DNA of 64,000 bases, taken from contig NC_046674.1 of assembly GCF_003369915.1 (NCBI RefSeq), forward strand, positions 20,525,657 through 20,589,656, in the 5' to 3' direction. The notes beneath the pieces were generated by a model that was not told the origin of the DNA, searched no databases, and was given only the letters and a program-made list of their open reading frames with translations. Source of the DNA: Drosophila miranda (Eukaryota > Arthropoda > Insecta > Diptera > Drosophilidae). Of the stretch, positions 13,049 through 23,110 are shown piece after piece (the stretch's first letter is position 1; each line of letters starts with the position of its first letter). Both the position numbers and the translations under genes were made by a program.

Positions 13049-14535
13049 ATGTCATCGCATGGGGCACCAGTATTGGCTGTGATCTTCCTGATTTCTCTTG
13101 GATGTGTGACGTCACAGCGCACGTCATTGGATGTGGCTCTGAGGAATGTCTACCGTCCGTTGCGTCTACTTGGCCTGGCCTTCACAGGGAGGTCTGGTGA
13201 CGATCTACAAAACGTGCAGCGCGTGCGAAATGCAGGGGTAAGTCCAGCCAACGGATCCGGGATGAGTTAAAGTTCGTGGTGGATCAGCACTCCCTTTGCA
13301 GCACTAACGGATTGCTCTTCACTCTTTTCCGATTCCGATTTCGATTTCGATTCCGTTAGAAAACCCAAAAATCGAATCCACGGACTCGGGCCTTGCTCCA
13401 GTTCTGTGATGCGGAGAACGGGCCCGGCAGACGCAGCGAGGATCGACCGACGAGCGTGCATCGTTTGCGACCTGGTGATATCGATGTAATCGGAGCAATG
13501 GGCGACTCTCTGACAGCTGGCAACGGGATCTTTGCCACCAATCTGCTGCACGTGACCGTGGAGAATCGGGGCGTGGTGTGGTCCATTGGGGGCCAGTACA
13601 ACTGGCGAAAGTACCTCACCTTGCCCAACATCCTCAAGGAGTTCAATCCGAACCTGTACGGGTATGCGATCAAGGATGGCATCTCCACCGATCGGACGTC
13701 CCGCTTCGATGTGGCAGAGCTGGCAGCCATGTCCAGGGACATGCCGTACATGGCCACGGTTCTGGTGAAGCGCATGCAGCGGGATCCCAATGTGAACATG
13801 ACCAGGGACTGGAAGCTGATCACCCTCTTCATTGGGAACAACGACTTCTGCACCGACATCTGCTACTATCCGGAGCCGGAGATGACGGTGAAGTGGCATG
13901 AGCAGAACATGCTGAAGACCTATCGCTATCTCCGGGACAATGTGCCCCGTCTCATGCTGAATGTGGTGCCGGCACCGAATCTCCGTTTTCTCACCAGCCT
14001 GTCGGGCCTCCCACCCGCCTGCTACAGCACTCTGCGGTTCGAGTGCCCCTGCCTGATGGGGAAGGGCAAGAGGCGCTTGGACTACCTGGAAGGCATCATG
14101 AAACGTTGGATCGCCAAGGACTCGGAGATTGCCAACAGAGAGGAGTTCAATACGGAGGTGAGGCAGGGGCATGAAAAAGCCTTCAAGCTTCTCTTTGACT
14201 TTAGTTTCAACGGATGGTTGTGTTATCACTTTCCCTTTCCCTTTCCCTCTCCCTTTCAGACCTTCACAATCAACGTGCAGCCGTTCTCCCAGTTTCGGGA
14301 CTTCCCGCGCACCCGCTCTGGAATGACGGACACGCGTTTCTTCTCCGAGGACTGCTTCCATCTCAGTCAACGGGGCCACGCCGCTGCCGCCAACTCCATT
14401 TGGAACAACATGCTCGAGCTGCCGGGCGAGAAGAGCGGCTTTGCCACACAACTGTTTGAGACCTTCCACTGTCCCAGCGAGCAGCGTCCCTTCCTCATAA
14501 CCCGGGAGAACAGTCGCCCGGACTTTGTGATCTAG
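13049..14535 (+). CDS. Secreted SGNH/GDSL phospholipase B1-like enzyme
   Basis: Exons 13049-13237, 13360-14157 and 14260-14535 join in phase 0 to give 420 residues. Residues 1-22 form a signal peptide ending near VTSQ. The SGNH blocks are visible: GAMGDSLTAGNG with nucleophile Ser113, a Gly pair near 140 (SIGGQYNW), GNND at 222-225, and DCFH at 360-363 supplying the Asp and His. This matches the phospholipase-B1-like GDSL family, which hydrolyses acyl esters of lipids and phospholipids outside the cell or at brush borders. The length suits a single-domain insect member. The second intron is an almost pure CCCTTT tract. The start was chosen for its signal peptide and the AAG before ATG. An upstream 5' UTR exon is likely. 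I associate it with fly CG7365 from memory, not certain enough for a symbol. Confidence 0.9.
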
Positions 14536-16000
14536 CCTCAATGGGACCTCCAAATGGGACCTGCTTTCCTCTGTGAATTCCCTGTGATATCTTGCCTAAG
14601 TCTTCTTTCCATATTCTTATATACTTTAAACTTATATAATATATACTTTTTTTTTAGCCATAATTAGCGCCATGTTAAAATGTAATTACGTTTGCTCGAT
14701 GATAAATTGCACTTCTTTGTGAATCACAAAATCAAACAAAATGGATATTAATAATCTATGATCGGACGATCGATGTTATGGGAATGGCGATGGGCACGGG
14801 GATGGCGATATGAGCGTGGCAATGTTCAGATTACCATATCGCAAATGGCAAGCACGTGGAGTTCTTTTGGCAGAAGTAGCGGCACCGGCTCCGATGGGAG
14901 TTTCCTATCGATTTCATTGGATCCATAATAATGAGACATTAGGGTGTTTTTGGTTTTGGTTTCTTTTGTCACGGTTTCCCCTTTGCGGATTCTTTTGAAA
15001 GCACTTTTTCGAGCTCAATTAGATTGGATATATTTCTTCCTCTTTCGGACTGCCTCCTCCGTCAAGTGCTGTACTGTTCGAGGTGTCACCCGATTCCACC
15101 CGAACGATTCCAGCAGAGCGGCGCGCGTGGATGACACACGCACGCACGCACCACATATGCCTCTCCACACGTCCGCACTGTGGGGCGCGTCACGAAACCT
15201 GTTACAATTTATTTCGCATGGAACATCAATAAAGCTCCGGCATAATTGCTGCTTCATTTTTGTGAGCCGGTGTCGGCGCTGACTGCTGTTTATTAAACGT
15301 TGAAATTTCTCAATTCTGTACGTGTTTTTGCGCGTGAATTGCCCCCTGCGCCGTCCCTATTAAACCATCCGTACCGTTCAACGGTTTCGCTGGGAAGTGC
15401 CGAAAAGCAATAACAATTATCACTGCTAAAATGGGGATAGAGCGTGAGAGAGAAAATGAGAGACAAGCAGTAGCAGAGGGTGATGATGAGCTAAAGGTCA
15501 AGCAGTTGCATTGTCATTGACTTTGAACTTGAGTCGGGGGGGCGGGGGGCGTGTATGCATGTGCTGCGGTTTAGTATGGCATTCAATTCGCACATTTTTG
15601 TGCCCCAACTTTGGTTCTCCACATGAGATTCTGTACGTTTTTGCCTATAGATGAAGCGAGACATGGCCGGCTAGTTTCTCAAGTTCTACGTTATCTATCT
15701 AAATTTGTATAGTATTTGTACAGGCTTTGCTAATTAACTATACAGTATAGATGCGGTTGCATTTCCATAAATTCAATTGTTTGTTCTCGATGAGATCCAG
15801 TTCAAATTGTATCAATTAAATGCGGGGCCTGGTGACCCATTTTAATGAACGCCACTGTCAAGCCGTGATTCACCTGGAATCCGGACATGGTTTCTATTTT
15901 CAGCACGAATCTATTCAATTGATATGCGTTTGATCGAGTCCAAGAAACAGAAAATTAGCTCATTCAAAAATTTAAAAATATTTGCTTTGGCGCCAATTGC
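14536..16000. other. Lipase 3' region and intergenic DNA, no gene seen
   Basis: AT-rich 3' sequence follows the stop codon. Further right are a short G-rich run (15536-15550) and ordinary non-coding sequence. Confidence 0.4.
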
Positions 16001-16005
16001 GTGGG

Positions 16006-16059
16006 GGCGCCATCTGTAGGGTTTGGGCTTAACTAAGTATCGATAAGTAAATATCGATA
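16006..16059. promoter_or_regulatory. CTCF-like core plus two DRE/BEAF-type TATCGATA sites
   Basis: The reverse complement of 16006-16017 is ACAGATGGCGCC, which contains the full AGRKGGCRSY core of CTCF. The five bases before the core fit poorly. Two TATCGATA palindromes follow at 16038-16045 and 16052-16059. The CGATA cores are used by DREF and by the insulator protein BEAF-32. The cluster spans 54 bp, about 500 bp upstream of the small secreted gene at 16560, and resembles a boundary or housekeeping-promoter element. Confidence 0.5.
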
Positions 16060-16451
16060 GAGAATAGCAAAGAGCCATTCACTGCGAAGAACACGTAACT
16101 GAATTAATTCAAAAAGTGTTTCTTATTGTATTTTATACGATATTTGTTGAAATATATACATTTAATACAAATTAGTTAATCCTTATTAATCGGATATAGC
16201 TATATGTTTTCAAAAAATGTCGATGGATAAGCTCTTAAAATCTTTCAACGGGTGCGGAAAACCTAAATTTAATTAAAATTAATTGTTAATCAAATGAGAA
16301 TTCTGGTGTCGCCTCGCCTTTCTTCAATTTCAATCTGAGATTTCTTTTCTTCAGCAATAACATTGGTTATGCCAAGTTTTTTTTCTTTGAATATTTTTGT
16401 TGTTGTGCGAACCTCAGCGCGAACCGAGAGAAGCCCGAAGCGAAACGAAAA

Positions 16452-16457
16452 TCAGTT
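16452..16457 (+). promoter_or_regulatory. Initiator-like TCAGTT
   Basis: TCAGTT matches the fly initiator (TCAGTY), about 100 bp before the start codon at 16560. It is a reasonable transcription start for the small secreted gene. No TATA box is seen at -30. Confidence 0.35.
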
Positions 16458-16559
16458 GACAAAAAGTTCTTGAGATTTTCTGCTTACCGCGCAGACCAAA
16501 ATGTTATAAATGACGATGTCGTTTTCTCGGAGTTGCACATTTGCGGAAAATTTTTCGCC

Positions 16560-17014
16560 ATGAGAGACGACGACAAGCAACGATACCAAGCAGCTGCAAT
16601 CGCCTTCGTGTTGGGTAAGGTTCAGTACATTATGAATATTAAAAAGAATATAAATGTATATTTATGAACTTTTTTCTAACAGTTTTGCAGCAATGCAGTG
16701 CCCTACCTTATACATCTTCCATTGGGGGGAATGAGATCGATTCGGATGGAAATTACCAACACTCTGGCGGTGGAAGATCGGTGGATTATCACACGGTTGT
16801 TGGCCACTTCAAAGACTTCTTCATGTATCTGCCTGTGATGATGACCACCATAAAAGAGACCATGTCCGGCTTCCCAAAATTCGCTGAGGGCGTGCGTATT
16901 CTAACCTCTGGGAAGGGACGCGTCGACGGCGGCGAGGACTGCAAATGCAGTAAAAATGCCCTGGGAACGGGCGACAGCAGCGAAATGTCGGACGGTAATG
17001 GTCGCTTTGGTTAA
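16560..17014 (+). CDS. Small secreted orphan protein ending in Gly-Arg-Phe-Gly
   Basis: Two exons, 16560-16614 and 16683-17014, join with frame carried (GTAAGG donor, TAACAG acceptor) to give 128 residues. The N-terminus, MRDDDKQRYQ then AAAIAFVLVLQQCSA, is a charged head plus hydrophobic core: a signal peptide or anchor with likely cleavage before LPYTSS. The mature part is Gly/Ser/Asp-rich, has a conserved-looking central segment FKDFFMYLPVMMTT, a CKC cysteine pair at 105-107 and a C-terminus NGRFG. A poly(A) signal AATAAA follows at about 17043. An alternative acceptor eight bases downstream gives an early stop. I do not recognise the family. The intron-bearing structure and signal peptide argue for a real gene. 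The final GRFG would be a possible amidation end. Confidence 0.65.
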
Positions 17015-17901
17015 TAGTTGATAGTTCTTATCAAAGCATCGACAATAAAATGATTGGAAACTGCAATTTGGCTCTGGTACATTATACACTAGGAATAAAA
17101 TTGAACAAATGTCCCTGCGACAGGTCTGAATGGATTTGTACCCACTTTCTGCGATAATCTCCTAAGAAAATTACATATACATATTATACAATGTGGTGTC
17201 TAAATTATAGTTTGTGGATGGCCATTGAATAATGCATTGATTTTGTATTCTATGGAATCTAGAAAATCGATTCGAGCCAGTCGATTGGGGACAAGAATTA
17301 CCTTAACATGTCCTTGAACACGTAAGTGGACTTAGACAATGGCTATATAATCCATAACCCAATTTGGCTGGACTTGAACTATATTTCCACGTACAATATT
17401 TTCTTAAGCTGGTGGCGTTGGCTGGCTCATGCTCATTAGCTTGATTCGTGTCAATATGGGACCCCTGGGAATGCCCACATGACTCCTTCCGCGAGCAAAG
17501 AGCGGAAGGTAGGAAGGAAGGACGGAAGGAGGCCTAATCAAAACTTATAATCTGCATACAATGTATAGGGGCGGTGGAGGTTGAGTGGTTACTGCTGACT
17601 GTCATGTTTGCACTTGTCATTATTGTTAATTGTATTTGCTGTGGGTCGATGCCGATGCATGCACCGGCTAGGGCTGTATTTACATACCAATCCACTGCTC
17701 GTGACAGAACATTATAATTCACGGTGCCCACAACGAAGCACTCTCCATTTCAGTGAGGTCCACGGCGTCGGGACGAACGCAACTGTAGGCGAACAGCATG
17801 CCCAGGAAGCGCAAAAAGCTGGGAAACTAGAAAAGCAACGAACAGCACCAGGAAATTTCCATCACCATCTCCATCTCCATCGCATCTGGCATCTCGCATC
17901 G
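17015..17901. other. Intergenic and Ir76b leader
   Basis: After the small gene there is ordinary non-coding DNA, with a GGAAGG repeat near 17500-17530. The open frame containing the Ir76b start extends upstream to about 17608, but it has no receptor-like sequence there and is taken as 5' UTR. Confidence 0.4.
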
Positions 17902-20148
17902 ATGGCCACAGGAATTGAGCTCCTCGTGGCAGCAGCCCTGTGCGTTGCCTGTCCGGCTCTGAACGAATCCCTGCCAGCGAATTTGATCCAGCTGAGCGGT
18001 GATGGCAACATGAGCATGTCCACCGAAATGCCCATTGATATTGATGCCTCTGATGTCGGCCTGGACAACGATACGCCCGTGGAGACCTTGGATACGATAA
18101 TCAACAAGAAGCTCAGGCTACGCGAGATGCGTGACTGGATCAAAGGCAAGCACCTGCGCATCGCCACCCTCGAGGACTATCCGCTGAGCTATACGGAGGT
18201 ACTGGAGAATGGCACGCGCATCGGTCACGGGGTCTCTTTTCAGATCATCGATTTCCTCAAGAAGAAGTTCAACTTTACGTACGAGGTATTCGTGCCACAG
18301 GACAATATTATCGGTTCGCCCACCGACTTTGATCGCAGTCTCATCGAGATGGTCAACAACAGTGTAAGTATCTGGCAGGGATTCACCTTGATACACTTGA
18401 CCCCCATTCCTTCCTCAGCTTGTGGATCTGGCAGCTGCCTTCATTCCCTCCCTTTCGGACCAAAGAACCTTCGTTTCCTATTCAACAACTACCTTGGACG
18501 AGGGCGAATGGATAATGGTGATGCAGCGGCCCAGGGAATCGGCCAGTGGTTCTGGCCTGCTGGCACCGTTTGAGTTTTGGGTCTGGATACTGATTCTAGT
18601 ATCTTTGCTGGCCGTAGGACCCATCATCTATGTGCTGATCATTCTGAGGAATCGCCTGACGGGCGACGGAGTTCAACATCCCTACTCGTTGGGCCATTGC
18701 GCTTGGTTCGTATATGGAGCGCTAATGAAACAGGGCAGCACCCTGTCGCCCATTGCCGGTGAGTGTTTGGCTGTTCAGTTTAGCTGCAATTAGGCCAAAG
18801 TGCAGGTGAAGACCGATATGAATCGCTTCGACCTAATGGGGACTGGAGATTGCATGCTTGGGTCACGTTTGTCGTTTCATTAAATTCATTAAAAAGCATT
18901 GCAGACTCGACCCGGCTGCTCTTCGCCACCTGGTGGATATTCATCACGATACTGACGTCCTTCTATACGGCCAACCTGACGGCTTTCCTTACCCTCTCCA
19001 AGTTCACGCTGCCGTACAACACGGTCAACGATATCTTGGTGAAGAACAAACACTTTGTCTCGATGCGGGGTGGTGGCGTTGAGTATGCCATACGAACGGT
19101 AATTGATTGGATCAAATACGTGTTAGGCCATTTTCCATATTCCATTTACGATATACCTTTTTCCTTGCAGACTAACGAATCGCTGTCCATGCTGAATCGG
19201 ATGATACAGAACAACTATGCGGTTTTCTCTGATGAGACGAACGACACGTACAATCTCCAAAATTATGTGGAGAGGAATGGATATGTGTTTGTTCGGGATC
19301 GTCCGGCGATCAATATAATGCTGTATCAGGACTATCTGTATCGTAAGACAATCAGCTACAGCGATGAAAAGATCCACTGTCCCTTTGCCATGGCCAGGGA
19401 GCCGTTCCTTAAGAAGAAGCGGACCTTTGCCTATCCCATTGGCTCGAATTTGAGCCTGCTGTTTGATCCGGAGTGAGTAGGATATAGCCAGACCATGTAC
19501 CGATTGTAGCAATCTAATATTTCCAGACTACTCAATCTGGTGGAGTCGGGTATTGTGAAGCATTTGTCGGCCAAGGATTTGCCCAGCGCCGAGATATGTC
19601 CCCAGGACCTGGGCGGCACTGAGCGGCAGCTGAGGAATGGCGACCTGATGATGACCTACTACATAATGCTGGCCGGATTCGCCACATCTCTGGCTGTTTT
19701 CAGCACTGAGCTCATCTTCCGGTACGTGAATAGTCGCCACGAGGCCAACAAGTGGGCTCGTCATGGCATCGGACGCACTCCCAATGGCCAGTCAATAAAA
19801 CCATCGCGCTGGTTGCGGGGCTGGCAGCGCCTGGATAGCGGACAAAAGCAGTTGCTGGGAACCTCCACCCTGGGCCAGAATGTCACTCCTCCACCGCCCT
19901 ATCAGAGCATTTTCAACGGGGGCCATGGCAATGCTGCTGGGGCTGCAGATCATCGCCATCGCTGGAGACGTGCCATGGGCCAGGGCAACGGGGTTCTTCT
20001 CGGCAACGATCCATCGACCGATGGCGGGGTACGACGACTGATTAACGGCCGTGATTACATCGTCTTTCGCAATCCAGACGGCCAGAATCAGTTGGTTCCC
20101 GTTCGATCGCCATCGGCTGCGCTCTTTCAATATACCTACACCGAATAG
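17902..20148 (+). CDS. Ir76b: Ionotropic receptor co-receptor Ir76b
   Basis: Exons 17902-18363, 18419-18758, 18905-19098, 19171-19472 and 19527-20148 join in frame to 639 residues, close to my recollection of about 636 for the fly protein. A signal peptide (1-19) is followed by a short N-terminus without an amino-terminal domain, typical of divergent IRs. The S1 half begins near LRIATLEDYPLSY. TM1 is about 207-230, then the pore loop (SLGHCAWFVYGALMKQGSTL, 244-263). TM2 with SFYTANLTAFLTLS is near 286-299, the S2 half follows, and TM3 is about 473-498. A 140-residue C-terminal tail has a PPPPY motif. Ir76b is a broadly expressed cation-channel co-receptor for taste (salt, amino acids) and amine olfaction, acting in sensory dendrites. 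The start at 17902 places the signal peptide first. Confidence 0.93.
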
Positions 20149-20290
20149 GAAAGGTTATATATTAATACTAATACTAATATTAATACGATCTTGTTAACTG
20201 CACCATTAACTTTCGCACACAAATTGCTAGACATCAGATGTTGTGCCGTTTTGCAGAGTTCTCCAATAAAGTGCACCTATTGAGTATAAT

Positions 20291-20949
20291 TATACCCGAT
20301 ACTCAAAATGAGTATTGGGGTATATTAGATTTGTGGTGAAAATGGATGTGTGTAACGTCCAGAAGGAATCGTTTCCGACCCCATAAAGTATATATATTCT
20401 TGATCAGCATCAATAGCCGAGTCGATTGAGCCATGTCTGTCTGTCCGTCTGTCCGTCCGTCCGTCTGTCCGTCCGTCCGTCTGTCTGTCTGTCCGTCCCC
20501 TTCAGCGCCTAGTGCTCAAAGACTATAAGAGCTAGAGCAAAGATGTTTTGGATTCAGACTTTTGTGATATGTCACTGCTACAAAAATATTTCAAAACTTC
20601 GCCCCGCCCACTTCCGCCCCCACAAAGGACGAAAAACTGTTGCATCCACAATATTGAGGATACGAGAAAACTAAAAACGCAGAATCATAGATAATAATCA
20701 TATTTATCAGATTGCTGAATCTGGATCAGATCAGATCATTTTTATAGCCAAAAGGAACAAATCAATTTGCAGTGGCTACGCAGCGCCCGACGTCACGCTC
20801 AGACTGATTTTCTGTCTCTCTCGCACGCACTCTTTGTCGTGTCGTTTAAGATTACCGGCGTCTGCCGGAGGAGAGCCATACTGACTTAGTATCGGGTATA
20901 AATGTAGAGTTGCGGTGTACGCAGCAACTCACAACGTTCCCCCTCGTGA
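20291..20949 (+). mobile_element. DINE-1/INE-1-like Helitron derivative, copy 1
   Basis: The element opens with TATACCCGATA (20291-20301) and closes with the inverse TATCGGGTATA (20890-20900). After the opening comes a 7-bp hairpin ATACTCA-AAA-TGAGTAT. After the close comes GAGTTGC...GCAACTC (20907-20930), then ACAACGTTCCCCCTCG. The internal sequence CGTTTCCGACCCCATAAAGT and ATTCTTGATCAGCATCAATA is the conserved DINE-1 core, followed by a TGTC/CCGT microsatellite (about 20434-20498). Non-autonomous and without coding capacity. It lies between Ir76b and the LRRC56-like gene. Confidence 0.88.
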
Positions 20950-21275
20950 ACAAATATATACAACCAAGTAACATAAAATCCTTATCCTTAACCTTATCCT
21001 TTTTCGAAACTGGCAGAAACCAATTTAAAATCATGGGCATTTGATGTTTTATTATTGAGTTCCATTGGTATCGTAATTTTTACTTTGACATATCCGAAAA
21101 TTTCGGTTTTTTTCGCGCTCACTCTCCATTAGATTTTCGAGCAGAGAGAACGAAAAGCTTATAGAAGCTGTTGAGCCAGATCCACAATACATTTGACCCA
21201 TCTGTAGACAAGACTTCAAGAATCACGTAAAATAAACTTTTATTTAGCTAAGCAATTTACGACTGGGAACAGCAG

Positions 21276-22553
21276 CTAGTCCACTGTGGAGTGTGGAGTG
21301 AATGCATAGGTCGACTGCACGTCCAGACTGCTGTTGGAAGAGCAAGAGCTCATCGAGGGGGCCCGAGAGGCAATGGACGACGAAGCGGAGGACGAACCAC
21401 TGGAGGAACTGACCCAGGCGTGGCCCATGTGGCGACGACGTTGCCGCACTAGACCCAGAACCGAGCCAGCCACCGGAGTGGAAGTGGATGCCGCTGATAA
21501 CTGCCGCCGTATGCCGGCATTGAGCGAGATCTGTGTAGGAGCTGGAGCCGTTGCCGGACGTCCCAATGGCGGAGGCGGTGACGATGACTCGTTGCTCCCT
21601 GCGGATGCCTCACTGGAAAGTGAGGACGGACCCTCATCGTTTTCTACTATTTGGGTAGGAACTACCGCTGCCGAGTTGAGCGTGTTTCCGTCCAGAAGCT
21701 GCAAAGTGGGCACGCTGCGACTGAGCATGTCGCGATAGAGGGGCAGGCGACAGACAGGATTCCCCAGAAACTCCACCTCCATCAGCAGCGGACACATGCC
21801 CAGAAACGAGAGTAGACCCAGCTCGCTGATTCGATTGTTGCGAGCCCTAAGCACCCGCAGCTGTACCAGCTCGACGAGGGGATCCACGCGCTGGATCATA
21901 TTGCCGTCGGCTATGAGGACCCTGATGGCGGGCAGGCCACTGGTGCCATCGAAGCTGTTGAGGCCGCAGTTGCTAATATTCAAGTGGGTCAGCTGAAGCA
22001 GCCCGTAGCCCAAGTCCCGTAGAGAGCTCAGTACACTGCCGCTCAGGTCTAGGTTTTGGAGTCGTGGCAAGAAGAGCGACAGCCGGGACAGACTGATCGT
22101 ATAGGAGATCACTCTGAGACGCACCGATTCAACCGCCTCCAGGTCCGTTCGCTGGGTTACTCTCCGCTAAAAGGGAATGCAGGATTACCAGTTGCTGCCG
22201 AAAATGCACTTTGATTCGTCGTGACCTACCAGGAGTTCATCCAGGGTTGGCTCTGGGGCCTGCTGGGGCAGTACTACGGGCAGCAGATGCACAAAGGCCG
22301 GAAAATGTTGCGTTTCCTCGGCAATGGCCACATCCCGATCAAACGAGTTCCGGCGAGCCAACTGCCGTCGATGGTTCCGTGGTGGCAGCTGATGGACTTG
22401 CTGTTGATGATGATGCACATCGGGCAGTGGCAGGCGCACTTGGACCAAGGCCGCCGGTCCCGCTGGGGCTGCCAACAGAAGCGGCAACTCCGCCTGCAGG
22501 GAATGCTCTGGCGAGGATTCCAGATACTCGGCAGGCGCCTCCAGAAGGGGCAT
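21276..22553 (-). CDS. Lrrc56: LRRC56-like leucine-rich-repeat protein
   Basis: Two exons, 22230-22553 and 21276-22166, join in phase 0 (CTG|GTAGGT, TTTTAG acceptor) to give 404 residues. Residues 1-108 are a low-complexity head rich in Pro, His and Gln. Residues about 140-270 form SDS22-like leucine-rich repeats (FLPRLQNLDLSGS, SSLRDLGYGLLQLTHLN, LPAIRVLIADGN, LVQLRVLRARNN) and end with a cap VPTLQLLDG. SLRDLG, the LPA(I/L) step and the CPLL-x-GNPVC line follow the vertebrate LRRC56 pattern. The tail is Ser/Pro-rich. LRRC56 (Chlamydomonas ODA8) helps deliver outer dynein arms to motile cilia. In a fly this suggests sperm flagella or chordotonal cilia. The start is the first ATG (MPLLEAP). 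A poly(A) signal lies on the minus strand at 21239-21244. The orthology call comes from memory of the family. Confidence 0.8.
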
Positions 22554-22632
22554 AGTCAGCAATGGAATGTTCTCTACTCTCTGCGTTGACCGGCTGTATT
22601 GTGACTGACTTTATTGATGTAACAAGCTCCAG

Positions 22633-22647
22633 GTTGCCATGGTTAAT
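22633..22647 (-). promoter_or_regulatory. Imperfect X-box (RFX site) 80 bp upstream of the LRRC56-like gene
   Basis: Read on the minus strand, TTAACCATGGCAAC has a perfect right half (GGCAAC for RRNRAC) and a left half with two departures from RYYNYY. RFX-type X-boxes lie within about 150 bp of the ATG in many fly ciliary genes. Position and half-site fit, but the match is incomplete. Confidence 0.35.
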
Positions 22648-23032
22648 CCTGTACATACATATGTACAAATATATGTGTTTACGTCCACGGATTTATTGAC
22701 AGGGTTGTCGAGTGCTCTCCATTCTATGTAGCACTCATTGTGTGGATGTATAGCTGACGAAGAAATTCATTCATAAATCTACTTAAAAAAAAAACACTTT
22801 ATATTACAGATAAAATTAAGGAATAGCTTTGACCTTTGTGGTTTCTTTCTGTTAACCAGAAAACAAGGCATAAGGCATAATTAATTAAAGATCTTGTGTC
22901 GCCCCGTTTTCTGTATCGACCTGAGAGCGGTACTTGAAGATGTTTTTGCAGCCTGACTGCGAACATTTCGACGTTGCTGGAAGCCGCCTTGGCCTCACTC
23001 CTTAGCCGATTATTTTTTGGCAATGTGCCCAC

Positions 23033-23075
23033 TGACGTCATTGTGACGTCATGGTCATGACGTTTGCTCTTTTTT

Positions 23076-23110
<35 letters not shown>

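Noticed and set aside
13267..14553. 428-codon antisense ORF opposite the lipase
   Set aside because: It mirrors the coding exons and even crosses the lipase introns, with no domain. It is a shadow of the GC-rich sense frame.
17608..17901. N-terminal extension of Ir76b in the same frame
   Set aside because: The upstream residues are His- and Cys-rich without receptor-like sequence, and using them would bury the signal peptide that starts at 17902.
21334..21738. 134-codon ORF opposite the LRRC56-like tail
   Set aside because: The minus strand has the coherent LRR protein with splice continuity. The plus frame is its low-complexity mirror.
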